64,000 bases of DNA from Martelella mediterranea (lineage in GTDB: Bacteria; Pseudomonadota; Alphaproteobacteria; Rhizobiales; Rhizobiaceae): assembly GCF_021021415.1 (NCBI RefSeq), contig NZ_JAINWJ010000010.1, positions 159,095 to 223,094 of the forward strand, read 5' to 3'. Numbering within the stretch: position 1 is the first letter of the stretch; every line of letters begins with the position of its first letter. The translations under genes were made by a program, and so were the position numbers. This document shows positions 1 to 8,660 of this stretch, piece by piece. Under the pieces are notes generated by a model. The model was not told the origin of the DNA, made no database searches, and was given only the letters and a program-made list of their open reading frames with translations.

Positions 1-263
1 GCCGCGGCGGCTCGCAGGTGGAGGCCGATATTGTCGCCGCGCTCGATCGCGGCATACTCGGCGGCGCGTCGCTCGATGTGTTCGAGACCGAGCCGCTTTC
101 CGCCGAAAGCCCGCTATGGGATCGCGAAAATGTCGTGATCACGCCTCATGTGGCGGCCGACAGCGATATCGGCGCGCTGTTTGCGCATGTCGAGCGCCAG
201 ATCGCGCGGTTCGAGGCGGGAGAACCGCTCGAGCATGTCGTCGGCCGGAAGCGGGGCTACTGA
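1..263 (+). CDS. ghrA: 2-hydroxyacid dehydrogenase (glyoxylate/hydroxypyruvate reductase A type), C-terminal part
   Basis: Only the last 86 residues are in the window; the gene begins before position 1 and ends with TGA at 261-263. The visible part is the end of a D-isomer-specific 2-hydroxyacid dehydrogenase: it carries the end of the NAD-binding domain (GGSQVEADIVAALDRG), the ASLDVFETEPL segment and the catalytic histidine in ITPHVAA. The pattern with SPLW before the His motif fits the GhrA subgroup, which reduces glyoxylate and hydroxypyruvate with NAD(P)H in the cytoplasm. Family membership is firm; the exact substrate is inferred. The GTG at 18 is internal and not the true start. Confidence 0.85.
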   Translation, partial: RGGSQVEADIVAALDRGILGGASLDVFETEPLSAESPLWDRENVVITPHVAADSDIGALFAHVERQIARFEAGEPLEHVVGRKRGY

Positions 264-337
264 CAAACGGAACAATCGGCACGGCCTTGACGTTTCTCCT
301 TCAGCTGAACCCGCAAGCGGCAGGCAAGGAGGAAGTT

Positions 338-559
338 ATGGCAACGCATTTCGATCCCAAGGAAGCCCGACCCGTCAAATATCCGGGTGAGGAAGACTAT
401 CCGCAGAACCAGGAAGACAATGGCGGCGTGTCGCCGACCGAAAGCCGGCATCTCAATCGCGGGCAGACGGTGATCATGATCCTGATCGCGATCATGGTCG
501 GCGTCGTCCTGATATGGGGCGGCGCGGAATGGCTTTTCGATACGCCGGCAGTGGAGTGA
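338..559 (+). CDS. small single-span membrane protein, unknown function
   Basis: A 73-residue protein of no family I recognise. A good ribosome binding site (AAGGAGG, 327-333) precedes the ATG at 338, so this start is preferred to an in-frame upstream start at 116 inside the preceding gene. The first 45 residues are hydrophilic and acidic (PGEEDYPQNQEDN), then a single membrane helix (about residues 45-63, VIMILIAIMVGVVLIW) and a short tail. The next gene begins only a few bases downstream and has the same plan (polar N-terminus, one C-proximal helix), so the two probably form an operon and may act together at the membrane. Function unknown. Confidence 0.7.
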   Translation: MATHFDPKEARPVKYPGEEDYPQNQEDNGGVSPTESRHLNRGQTVIMILIAIMVGVVLIWGGAEWLFDTPAVE

Positions 560-562
560 TTG

Positions 563-805
563 ATGATTGACCCGAACAAGCCCAACCAGACCAATGAACC
601 GGAAACCGGAAAGTCCGAACTGTCGCCGAACGAGGCGCGGCAATCCGAAAGGGGGCGCGGCCTGATTTACGTTCTTGGCGGCGGGCTCGCGCTGGCCATC
701 GTGGTATGGGCGGTGATGGAATTATTAGCGCCGAAGGGCGCCAGCCCTGACGTCGAGACCGTGACCGAGGATGCCGAACAGGTGGCCCCCGCGACGGATC
801 AGTAA
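563..805 (+). CDS. small single-span membrane protein, unknown function
   Basis: An 80-residue protein of no recognised family. A TTG at 560 also reads in frame directly after the previous stop, but the ATG at 563 is preferred. The polar N-terminal half (MIDPNKPNQTNEPETG) leads into one membrane helix at about residues 36-55 (LIYVLGGGLALAIVVWAVM), followed by an acidic tail. It starts 3 bases after the previous small membrane protein gene ends, so the two are probably translated from one message. The similar layout suggests a related pair. No catalytic motif is visible. Confidence 0.65.
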   Translation: MIDPNKPNQTNEPETGKSELSPNEARQSERGRGLIYVLGGGLALAIVVWAVMELLAPKGASPDVETVTEDAEQVAPATDQ

Positions 806-941
806 GCGGGCCGCTTAAACTCGCTTTGAGCAAAAGCGCCGCCGCGCTCTGGATTTCCGATAACAGAGCGGCTAAATCATGGGCCCGGAGGGGCGCATGA
901 CTGCCCTTCACGCGAATGACGCCTGAAGGGAGCGGGAGGCG

Positions 942-2246
942 ATGGCCAAGACCGATATTGCCACACGGGTCTATGATCACAGCTGGAAGCTCGACCCGAT
1001 CATCCGCAGCCTTCTGGATACCGATTTCTACAAATTGCTGATGCTGCAGATGATCTGGAAGCTCTATCCGGACGTCAACGCCACCTTTTCGCTGATCAAC
1101 CGCACCGCCTCCGTCCGCCTTGCCGACGAGATCGACGAGGGGGAACTGCGCGCCCAGCTCGACCATGCGCGCGAGATCAAACTCACCAAGAAGGAAATGA
1201 TCTGGCTCGCGGGCAACAGCTTTTACGGCCGCTCGCAGATATTCGAGCCGGAGTTTCTCACATGGCTCGCCAATTTCCGCTTGCCCGAATATGAGCTGAC
1301 GCGTCATGACGGCCAGTATCAGCTGACCTTCCACGGCCGCTGGATGGAAACCACGATGTGGGAGATACCGGCGCTTTGCATCATCAACGAGTTGCGCTCG
1401 CGCGCGGCGCTGAAGGGCATCGGCCTGTTCACGCTGGACGTGACCTATGCCCGCGCCAAGGCCAAGATGTGGTCGAAGGTCGAGCGGCTGGCTGCCCTCG
1501 ACGGGCTCAGAATATCCGATTTCGGCACGCGCCGGCGGCATTCCTTCCTGTGGCAGCGCTGGTGCGTCGAGGCGCTGAAGGAGGGGATCGGCCCGGCCTT
1601 TACCGGTACCTCTAATGTGCTGCTCGCCATGGATACCGATCTGGAGGCCGTCGGCACCAACGCCCACGAGCTACCGATGGTTGCAGCCGCCCTTGCCGAG
1701 ACGGACGAGGCGCTCGCCGCCGCTCCCTACAAGGTGATGCAGGACTGGAACAAGCTCTATGGCGGCAATCTGCTGATCGCGCTGCCGGATGCCTATGGCA
1801 CGGCTGCCTTCCTGCGCAACGCGCCGGAATGGGTTGCCGACTGGACCGGCTTCCGCCCCGACAGCGCGCCGCCGATCGAGGGCGGCGAGAAGATTATCGA
1901 CTGGTGGAAGAAGATGGGCCGCGATCCGCGCGAGAAGATCCTGATCTTCTCCGACGGGCTGGACGTCGATGCCATCATCGAAACCTACAAGCATTTCGAG
2001 GGCAGGGTGCGCATGAGCTTCGGCTGGGGCACCAATCTCACCAATGATTTCATCGGCTGCGCGCCGCATCGCGTCGGCGGGCTGAAGCCGATCTCGATCG
2101 TCTGCAAGGTCTCTGACGCCAATGGACGCCCGGCGGTCAAGCTTTCCGACAATCCGCAGAAGGCCACCGGTGATCCGGCGGAAGTCGAGCGCTATCTGAA
2201 GTTCTTCGGCTCCGAGGACATGGTCGATCATCCGGTGATGGTCTGA
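942..2246 (+). CDS. pncB: nicotinate phosphoribosyltransferase
   Basis: A 434-residue cytoplasmic enzyme, the usual length for bacterial PncB. It joins nicotinate and PRPP, with ATP use, to make nicotinate mononucleotide in the Preiss-Handler salvage route to NAD. Diagnostic segments are the N-terminal [13 protein letters not shown], the FGTRRRHS motif near residue 190, and a C-terminal phosphate-binding region rich in glycine ([10 protein letters not shown], then [10 protein letters not shown]). The ATG at 942 follows a purine-rich GGGAGGCG. The acetyltransferase gene starts just after its stop, so the two may be co-transcribed. The family call is firm. Confidence 0.95.
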   Translation: MAKTDIATRVYDHSWKLDPIIRSLLDTDFYKLLMLQMIWKLYPDVNATFSLINRTASVRLADEIDEGELRAQLDHAREIKLTKKEMIWLAGNSFYGRSQIFEPEFLTWLANFRLPEYELTRHDGQYQLTFHGRWMETTMWEIPALCIINELRSRAALKGIGLFTLDVTYARAKAKMWSKVERLAALDGLRISDFGTRRRHSFLWQRWCVEALKEGIGPAFTGTSNVLLAMDTDLEAVGTNAHELPMVAAALAETDEALAAAPYKVMQDWNKLYGGNLLIALPDAYGTAAFLRNAPEWVADWTGFRPDSAPPIEGGEKIIDWWKKMGRDPREKILIFSDGLDVDAIIETYKHFEGRVRMSFGWGTNLTNDFIGCAPHRVGGLKPISIVCKVSDANGRPAVKLSDNPQKATGDPAEVERYLKFFGSEDMVDHPVMV

Positions 2247-2247
2247 C

Positions 2248-2877
2248 ATGCTTATACGCGAAGGCAGGACAGAGGACCTCGACGCGCTTTACGCGATCGC
2301 GCTTGCCACTGGCGACAATGGTCGCGATGCGAGCGCGCTTTACGACGATCCGCAGATGATCGGCCATATCTATTCCGCGCCCTATCTCATGGTCGATGGC
2401 GGCTTCTGCTTCGTGGCCGAGGATGAGGCGGGCGTGTGCGGTTATGTTGTGGGCACCGCCGATACCGAGACCTTCGCGCGGACGCTGGAGGCGGACTGGT
2501 GGCCGGCGCTCAGAAAGCGCTACCCGGAGCCGGATGCGCAAAACCGCGCGCAGTGGACGCCGGATGACCGGCGCGCCCATCTGTTTCATCACACGGAAGC
2601 GCCGCCGCCGGCAGTGGTCGCGGCCTATCCGGCGCATCTGCATATGAACCTTCTGGAGCGGGCCCGCGGCCATGGGCTCGGGCGTCAGCTTCTCGGCGCG
2701 GCGTTAAGGCGACTCGCGGAACTTGGGGCCGGTCACGTCCATGTCGGTGCCGGCTGGACCGAGGCGGGCGGCGCCGCTTTCTGGCAGGCCTCGGGGTTCG
2801 AGGTGCTGGAGGAGAGCGAGCGCGGCGTCGTTTATCTCGGCCGCGCGGTTCCTCCGCTCGATGGATCGGTGCGCTAG
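2248..2877 (+). CDS. GNAT family N-acetyltransferase
   Basis: A 209-residue protein with a GNAT fold. The N-terminal part (LYAIALATGDNGRDASALYD, then HIYSAPYLMV) resembles acetyltransferases related to the C-terminal domain of O-GlcNAcase-type proteins, and an acetyl-CoA binding loop is visible at RARGHGLGRQLL near residue 140. The C-terminal FWQASGFEVLEE segment is typical of the last GNAT strands. It would transfer an acetyl group from acetyl-CoA to an unknown amine or small molecule in the cytoplasm. It starts one base after pncB stops, so it is probably co-expressed with it, but the substrate cannot be read from this. Confidence 0.85.
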   Translation: MLIREGRTEDLDALYAIALATGDNGRDASALYDDPQMIGHIYSAPYLMVDGGFCFVAEDEAGVCGYVVGTADTETFARTLEADWWPALRKRYPEPDAQNRAQWTPDDRRAHLFHHTEAPPPAVVAAYPAHLHMNLLERARGHGLGRQLLGAALRRLAELGAGHVHVGAGWTEAGGAAFWQASGFEVLEESERGVVYLGRAVPPLDGSVR

Positions 2878-2996
2878 GATTCGCCAGGGGAAGGCGGCCT
2901 TCTCACAAGCGATATCCCGTCGCCGGTCTCGGCGTTGCGAAACGATCCGACACCTTTGGCTCTGTCATGCGTTCTCTCCTCATAAAGGGAGAACAC

Positions 2997-3506
2997 ATGT
3001 TTTTTGAAAGCTGGAACGGCATTATCCGCGTCCTCGTCGTCGGCGGGGCCGCCTATCTGGCGCTGGTGCTGATGTTGCGCATCAGCGGCCAGCGCACGTT
3101 GACCAAGCTCAACGCCTTCGACCTTGTCGTCACCGTCGCCCTCGGCTCGGTCCTGGCAACCGTCATGCTCAGCAAATCCGTGCCGCTTGCGGAGGGTATC
3201 CTGGCGCTTGCGGTGCTGATCTTCCTGCAGTTCGCCATCACATGGCTCTCCGTCAGGTCGTCCGCCGTAAGCCGAATGATCAAAAGCGAGCCGGCGCTGG
3301 TCTTCAGCGATGGGGTCTTCCTCGAAAAAGCGATGAAGCGTGAAAGGTTGACAAAGGACGAGGTGCGCGCCGCCATCCGCTCGTCCGGCACGGCGAAGCC
3401 TGACGCCATTTCCGCGGTGATCCTGGAAACGGACGGATCGCTCAGCGTCGTGAAACGCCCCGAGCAGCCGAACCTGGCCGGCGTTCCCCGCACCGAAGGC
3501 CTGTAG
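2997..3506 (+). CDS. DUF421 domain membrane protein (YetF/YcaP family)
   Basis: A 169-residue protein with an N-terminal membrane region (two or three helices, roughly residues 8-85) followed by a soluble DUF421 domain. The family signature is visible in RISGQRTLTKLNAFDLVV and in the C-terminal stretch that begins KSEPALVFSDGVF. The start at 2997 has a ribosome binding site (AAAGGGAGAA) at the right spacing; an in-frame start at 2967 lacks one. DUF421 proteins such as Bacillus YetF sit in the cytoplasmic membrane; their biochemical role is not settled. The gene stands alone between pncB-GNAT and the cobalamin riboswitch. Confidence 0.85.
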   Translation: MFFESWNGIIRVLVVGGAAYLALVLMLRISGQRTLTKLNAFDLVVTVALGSVLATVMLSKSVPLAEGILALAVLIFLQFAITWLSVRSSAVSRMIKSEPALVFSDGVFLEKAMKRERLTKDEVRAAIRSSGTAKPDAISAVILETDGSLSVVKRPEQPNLAGVPRTEGL

Positions 3507-3584
3507 GCCGACCACGCAGGTTTGTCCGCAGAAATCAGCATTCCGCCGCATTGACTTGGCTTATCGCCGACCCGTAAATAGGTC

Positions 3585-3760
3585 CCGGATCAGGTTCCGT
3601 TCGCGAGAACGGATGAAAAGGGAACGCGGTTCAAAACCGCGGCTGCCCCCGCAACTGTAACCGTTGAGCCATTTCCACCACGTCACTGGGCGCATGTCCG
3701 GGAAGACGGAAATTCAGGCGATGACGCGGAAGCCAGGAGACCTGCCCGATCCGGTCACCC
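3585..3760 (+). promoter_or_regulatory. cobalamin (B12) riboswitch
   Basis: The conserved cobalamin-riboswitch elements appear in order: GGTTCC at 3593-3598, GGAACGCGGT around 3621-3630, the core GCTGCCCCCGCAACTGTAA (the B12 box) at 3642-3660, and the 3' element AGCCAGGAGACCTGCC at 3730-3746. It sits 160-330 bases before the TonB receptor gene btuB. Binding of adenosylcobalamin is expected to shut expression of the downstream btuBFCD unit. This class is well established; the exact ends given are approximate. Confidence 0.93.
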
Positions 3761-3915
3761 TTGCTTGAACACGGGGTTCTTGTTCAGGCGCGGTCGTCCG
3801 TCGCGGTGACATTCGAAAACGATGTTGCCGTGGATGGATGGTCGGGCCAAACCGCTTTCCCATTCCCCACGGTGCTTTTTTGCCGGCCGCGGCCGGCCCG
3901 AATGGGGATTTTGAT

Positions 3916-5835
3916 ATGAGAGAATTCATTGCGGCCGGCATGGCCGTCGCCGTGCTTGCTTCGGCCGGAGAGGGGGCGGCGCAAGATACCGGCGCCACGA
4001 CGGTTCTGGAACCCATCTATGTGACGACGCCCTTGCGCCGCCCGTCCACGATCGTGCAGTCGACCTCGACGGTCACGGTGGTCACCGAGGAGGATATCGA
4101 GCGCTCCGCCGCCGTCGATCTTCCCTCGCTGCTGAGAAGCTATCCGGGCGTCAACGTCACCACCAATGGCGGCATGGGCGCGAACGCGGGGATTACCCTG
4201 CGCGGCACCAATACCGGCCAGACGCTGGTGCTGGTCGACGGTATGCGCGTCGCCTCCGCCACTGGCGGCTCCACCGCCATCGCCAATATTCCGCTTTCAA
4301 GCATCGCCCGCGTCGAGATCGTCGAGGGCGCGCATTCGGCCCAGTGGGGCGCGGACGCGATCGGCGGCGTCGTCAACATCATCACCAAGGATGGCAGTTT
4401 CTGCGAAAACGGCGCTTCGATCTGCTCCAGCGTGGAAACCGGCGTGACCTGGCCCTGGGGCGGCTTCGGCACGCTGTCGAGCCGCGGGGTCACCGGCTCC
4501 GGCGTCGATTTCAATGTCGGCCTCTCGGTCATCGGCACGGAAGGCTATGATTTCACCACGCCGTCCAACTCCGTTCATGAGCCGGGCCGCGACGGGTTCC
4601 TGCAGGGCAGCTTCAACTATTCGATCGGCAAGGATTTCGCCTGGGGCCGGGTCTATTCGCAAGGCTTCTACGCCCGCTCCAATCCGCATTTCGACAGCGC
4701 ACCCTATGCCGACTGGATGACCGGCGACATGGTCTATGGGGCCAATCAGTCGATCCAGACGAATGCCGCCTTCAAGCTCGGCGCGGAATTCGACCACTCC
4801 GACGACTGGTCTTCGGTGTTCGAGATTTATTCGGCCTTCGACTACCAGAAGAATTTCCGCGACGATCATCCGGAAGCCGATACCCATTACGACACCAATC
4901 GCTTTGGGATTTCCGGTTCGACCACGAAGGAAGTCTTGGCGGGCGATGCGCTCAACATCTTCACGCTCGGCTTCGACGCCTATCGCGAAACGGTCGATTC
5001 CTCCGTCGATTACACCGAGACCGGGCGCAATGTCGGAGCCTTCTACGGCCAGTACGGCCTGGAGCTTGACGCTCTCACGGTGAATGCCGGCCTGCGCTAC
5101 GATGCCGACGAACAGTTCGGCGGGGCGCTGACCTATAATGTCGGTCTCGGCTACGAACTGGTCGAGGGGCTGACGGCGCGCGCCTCGTTCTCCACCGGTT
5201 TCAACGCGCCGACCTTCAACGACCTCTACTGGGCGTTCGACGGCTCCTATGTCGGCAACCCCTATCTCGACCCGGAAACCTCGAAGAACTGGGAGGCGGG
5301 GCTGAACTGGGATTCCGGCGCGGGCAGCGTGGTCGACGTCGTCTATTACGAGAACTATATCGACGACATGATCGTCTTCGTCTCCGATCCGATCACCTAT
5401 ATCGGCACCATGGAGAATATCGAGAAGGCCAAGGTCAGCGGCGTGCGCGCCACCTATTCGCAGATGCTGCTCGACGACCGGCTCGGCCTTGATTTCGGCC
5501 TGGAATACCGCCTGCCCAAGAACGAGACCGATGACGAGTATATCGCCAACCAGAACCGGCTGAAGCTGACGGCGGCGGCAAGCTGGCAGGCGACCGAGCG
5601 TCTCAATCTGAACGCCGGCATCGAATATGTCGGCAGCCGCTGGACCAATGAGTCGAATTTCAATCCGCAGCTTGGCGACTATACCGTGGTCGATATTTCC
5701 GCCAATTATGCCGTGGATGACTTGTCAAACGTCAAATTCGCGGTCGAAAATCTCTTCGACGAGGATTACCAGACAATTCCCGGATATAATGCGCCCGGCA
5801 CAACCGTGACGCTTTCTTACCGAAGGACCTTCTAA
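3916..5835 (+). CDS. btuB: TonB-dependent outer membrane receptor, cobalamin (BtuB type)
   Basis: A 639-residue outer membrane receptor with a signal peptide ending near residue 23 (GEGAAQD), a TonB-box-like segment (TTVLEPIYVTT), a plug domain at about residues 50-160 (VVTEEDIERS, then SYPGVNV and ITLRGTNTGQ), and a beta barrel ending in the aromatic C-terminus LSYRRTF typical of outer membrane proteins. The ATG at 3916 is chosen because the signal peptide starts there; an in-frame start at 3838 would add a non-secretory extension. The riboswitch upstream and the btuFCD genes directly downstream make cobalamin the likely ligand; iron-siderophore receptors share the fold but would not be under a B12 riboswitch. 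Confidence 0.92.
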   Translation: MREFIAAGMAVAVLASAGEGAAQDTGATTVLEPIYVTTPLRRPSTIVQSTSTVTVVTEEDIERSAAVDLPSLLRSYPGVNVTTNGGMGANAGITLRGTNTGQTLVLVDGMRVASATGGSTAIANIPLSSIARVEIVEGAHSAQWGADAIGGVVNIITKDGSFCENGASICSSVETGVTWPWGGFGTLSSRGVTGSGVDFNVGLSVIGTEGYDFTTPSNSVHEPGRDGFLQGSFNYSIGKDFAWGRVYSQGFYARSNPHFDSAPYADWMTGDMVYGANQSIQTNAAFKLGAEFDHSDDWSSVFEIYSAFDYQKNFRDDHPEADTHYDTNRFGISGSTTKEVLAGDALNIFTLGFDAYRETVDSSVDYTETGRNVGAFYGQYGLELDALTVNAGLRYDADEQFGGALTYNVGLGYELVEGLTARASFSTGFNAPTFNDLYWAFDGSYVGNPYLDPETSKNWEAGLNWDSGAGSVVDVVYYENYIDDMIVFVSDPITYIGTMENIEKAKVSGVRATYSQMLLDDRLGLDFGLEYRLPKNETDDEYIANQNRLKLTAAASWQATERLNLNAGIEYVGSRWTNESNFNPQLGDYTVVDISANYAVDDLSNVKFAVENLFDEDYQTIPGYNAPGTTVTLSYRRTF

Positions 5836-6693
5836 ATGCCGCACCCGGCGCACGCCAAACGCAAAGTTTTCAGCGCAGCGTGCGCCGGGTTTCTTCTACT
5901 TCTTCCCTTCACCGCCGCCGCCGCGCCGCAACGCGTGGTCTCGATCAATCTGTGCACCGATCAGATGGCCATGCTGATTGCCGATGAAGGGCAGTTGCTG
6001 TCGGTCTCGCGGCTTGCGGCCGATCCGGCCATCTCGGCGATGGCGGCAGAGGCCGCCGGTTACCGGCTGAATGACGGGCTGGCGGAGCAGGTTTTCCTGA
6101 TGAAGCCCGACCTGGTGCTCGCCGGCAGCTATTCGACGCGGGAGACGGTCGATCTCCTGAAGCGGCTCGGGATCGCGGTCGCGGAATTCCAGCCCGAGGC
6201 ATCGCTTGATGATGTGCGGCACAATCTGGAGCGCATCGGCGTGCTGCTCGACAGGAAGCAGGCAGCGGCGGACGTGATCGCCGCGATGGATGAAGGCCTC
6301 GCCGATCTCGCCGAAACGCCGCCCGGCAAGCGCACGGCCGCGCTCTATTACGCCAATGGCTATACCTCTGGCAAAAACAGTCTCGCCGGCGACATGATCG
6401 CCCGGCTCGGTCTTGCCAACATCGCCTCGGAGGCTGGCGTCGACAGGCTCGGGCGATTGCCGCTGGAACGGCTGATCATGGCCGCGCCGGATGTGATCGT
6501 CGGCGGCGACGCGGATTATGACGCCCCGGCGCTTGCCCAGGCCGGGTTCAGGCACCCCGCCTTCGTGGCCGCCACCGAGCGGAGCGACTATGTCAACCTG
6601 CCGAGCCGCTATTCCATCTGCGGCGGGCCGTTCAATGTCGCGGGTATCGCCCTGCTCGCCGAAAAACTTGGCGGAGGCGGAGCGGATGAATGA
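5836..6693 (+). CDS. btuF: periplasmic cobalamin-binding protein of an ABC importer
   Basis: A 285-residue periplasmic substrate-binding protein of the BtuF/FhuD class. The N-terminus has a secretion signal of about 30 residues ending at AAAAPQ, followed by the start of the binding fold (RVVSINLCTDQMAMLIA) and the long backbone-helix organisation typical of this class. Its ATG directly follows the btuB stop codon, and its 3' end overlaps btuC by 8 bases, so the four genes are one translational unit. It would pass cobalamin from the outer membrane receptor to BtuCD. Assignment rests on family plus riboswitch context. Confidence 0.88.
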   Translation: MPHPAHAKRKVFSAACAGFLLLLPFTAAAAPQRVVSINLCTDQMAMLIADEGQLLSVSRLAADPAISAMAAEAAGYRLNDGLAEQVFLMKPDLVLAGSYSTRETVDLLKRLGIAVAEFQPEASLDDVRHNLERIGVLLDRKQAAADVIAAMDEGLADLAETPPGKRTAALYYANGYTSGKNSLAGDMIARLGLANIASEAGVDRLGRLPLERLIMAAPDVIVGGDADYDAPALAQAGFRHPAFVAATERSDYVNLPSRYSICGGPFNVAGIALLAEKLGGGGADE

Positions 6694-7687
6694 GCGCCGG
6701 CGCTACTGGCGGCTGATGGTCGTCCTCGGCATTCTCGTCCTGGTGCTGTTTACCGCCTCGCTCGTCATCGGGCCGGCAGGCATCGGGTTCCGGCAGAGCG
6801 TCGCCGGCCTGTTCGGGCGCGATGCCGCGTCCATCGTTCTGATCATGCAGGAAATCCGGCTGCCGCGCGCCATTCTCGGGTTGATGATTGGGGCCACGCT
6901 CGGGCTTTCCGGCGCGGTGTTGCAGGGCTATCTGCGCAATCCGCTGGCCGAGCCCGGCCTGCTCGGCGTCTCGGCGTCGGCCTCGCTCGGCGCGGTGATC
7001 GCGATCTATACCGGCCTTTCGGCGCTGTTTTCGCTGGCGCTGCCGCTCTTGGCGCTCGCCTTCGCCTTCGCCTCGGTGCTGCTGGTGCGGTTTCTGGCCG
7101 GCGGCGGGGCGCGGAGCCTGACGATCATTCTCGCCGGCGTCGCTGTGACCAGCTTCGCGGGGGCCATGACCTCGCTGGCGCTCAATCTCTCGCCCAATCC
7201 TTTCGCGGCGATGGAGATCATGTTCTGGATGCTGGGCTCGCTCGCCGACCGCTCCATGCTGCAGGTGTGGCTCTCAGCGCCGTTTATGCTGGCCGGCTGG
7301 GTGCTTCTGTTCGGCTGCGGCCGCGCGCTCGACATGCTGACGCTAGGCCATGAGGCGGCGGCCAGTCTCGGCATGTCGCCGAAGCGCACCGAGCGGATGG
7401 TGATCTGGGGCGTGGCGGCAAGCGTCGGCGCGGCGACCGCCGTCTCCGGCGCGATCGGTTTCGTCGGCCTGGTGGTGCCGCATATCCTGAGGCCGCTCGT
7501 CGGCTCGGTGCCGTCCAGGCTGCTGCCGGCGAGCGCGCTCGGCGGAGCGGCGGTGCTGCTGGCGGCCGATGTCGCGGTCAGGCTGGTGGCCCCGGAGCGT
7601 GACCTGAAGATCGGCGTGGTGACGGCGCTGATCGGCGCGCCGTTCTTCCTGTGGCTGATTTACAAGACGCGGAGAGAACTGGTCTGA
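6686..7687 (+). CDS. btuC: cobalamin ABC transporter permease (FecCD family)
   Basis: A 333-residue integral membrane protein with about ten helices. FecCD-family hallmarks are the IRLPRAILGLMIGATLGLSG segment near residue 55, the LRNPLAEPGLLGVSASAS segment that follows, and GFVGLVVPHILR near residue 255, the cytoplasmic loop that contacts the ATPase. The start at 6686 overlaps the end of btuF by 8 bases; longer in-frame starts lie inside btuF. It forms the membrane channel of the B12 importer with BtuD. Confidence 0.93.
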   Translation: MNERRRYWRLMVVLGILVLVLFTASLVIGPAGIGFRQSVAGLFGRDAASIVLIMQEIRLPRAILGLMIGATLGLSGAVLQGYLRNPLAEPGLLGVSASASLGAVIAIYTGLSALFSLALPLLALAFAFASVLLVRFLAGGGARSLTIILAGVAVTSFAGAMTSLALNLSPNPFAAMEIMFWMLGSLADRSMLQVWLSAPFMLAGWVLLFGCGRALDMLTLGHEAAASLGMSPKRTERMVIWGVAASVGAATAVSGAIGFVGLVVPHILRPLVGSVPSRLLPASALGGAAVLLAADVAVRLVAPERDLKIGVVTALIGAPFFLWLIYKTRRELV

Positions 7688-8460
7688 TGCTGCTTCGCGC
7701 CGAAAACCTCACCGTTGAAAGAGGCGGCCGCGCCATCGTGGATGGCGTCGATCTGAAGGTCGGGCGCGGCGAGCTGGTCGGCCTGATCGGCCCCAACGGC
7801 GCGGGCAAGACGACGCTTCTGAAGGCGCTGATCGGCGTGACGGCGGCATCCGGGGCCGTGTTCCTGCAGGATAGCCCGCTGGAAAAGCTGAGCGCCAACG
7901 AGCGCGCGCGCCGGGTCGCCTTCCTGCCGCAGGATCACGAGATCGCCTGGCCGGTGAAGGTGCGCGAGGTGGTGGCGCTTGGCCGCCAGCCGTGGATCCA
8001 GGACAGTTGTTTCGGCGATTACGCCCGCGGCCAGATCATCGCCGAGGCGATGGTGCGCATGGGCGTCGAAGGCTTTGCCGAGCGCACCGCCGACACGCTT
8101 TCCGGCGGCGAGCGCGCCCGCGTGCTGATCGCACGGGCGCTGGCGCAGATGACCCCGCTGCTGATCGCCGACGAGCCGGTCGCCGGGCTTGATCCTGCCC
8201 ACCAGATCGGCCTGATGGAGGTGTTCGTCTCGCTGTTGCGCGAGGGGCGCTCGGTGCTCGTGTCGCTGCACGATCTCGGCCTTGCGGCCCGCTGGTGCAC
8301 CCGGCTGATCATGATGGATGGCGGCAGCGTGGTGGCCGACGGTCCGCCCGCCGCGGTGCTGACGGCGGAAAACCTGCGCCGGGTTTATGGCATCGAAGCC
8401 TATTTCGGAAAAGCCGATGGCGGTCCGGTGATCATGCCGACCCGTCTTTCACCGAAATAG
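7687..8460 (+). CDS. btuD: cobalamin ABC transporter ATP-binding protein
   Basis: A 257-residue ABC ATPase. The Walker A motif GPNGAGKTT lies at residues 35-43, the signature LSGGERARVLIARAL near residue 140, and Walker B (LLIADEPVAGLD) just after it, with the switch histidine in SLHDLGLA. The ATG overlaps the btuC stop (TGATG at 7685-7689), indicating translational coupling. It drives B12 import through BtuC. HmuV-type haem ATPases are close relatives, but the riboswitch context favours cobalamin. Confidence 0.92.
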   Translation: MLLRAENLTVERGGRAIVDGVDLKVGRGELVGLIGPNGAGKTTLLKALIGVTAASGAVFLQDSPLEKLSANERARRVAFLPQDHEIAWPVKVREVVALGRQPWIQDSCFGDYARGQIIAEAMVRMGVEGFAERTADTLSGGERARVLIARALAQMTPLLIADEPVAGLDPAHQIGLMEVFVSLLREGRSVLVSLHDLGLAARWCTRLIMMDGGSVVADGPPAAVLTAENLRRVYGIEAYFGKADGGPVIMPTRLSPK

Positions 8461-8660
8461 CGTTGCGGCGGGAGCGGCGTCCCGTTCCCGCCGAAAGCGC
8501 CATTGCGCGAAGGCGGCGATTTCGCTAAGAAACCGCAGTTTTCCCGGCATGCGTCGAAATCTGGCTTTCACGAGCCAGCCCAACGACCTGACGGCGAACG
8601 CGGTATGGATGTGGCGTCCGGTTCCGGACGCCCTGGAATATTGAGTTTGGAAAGTCTTCA

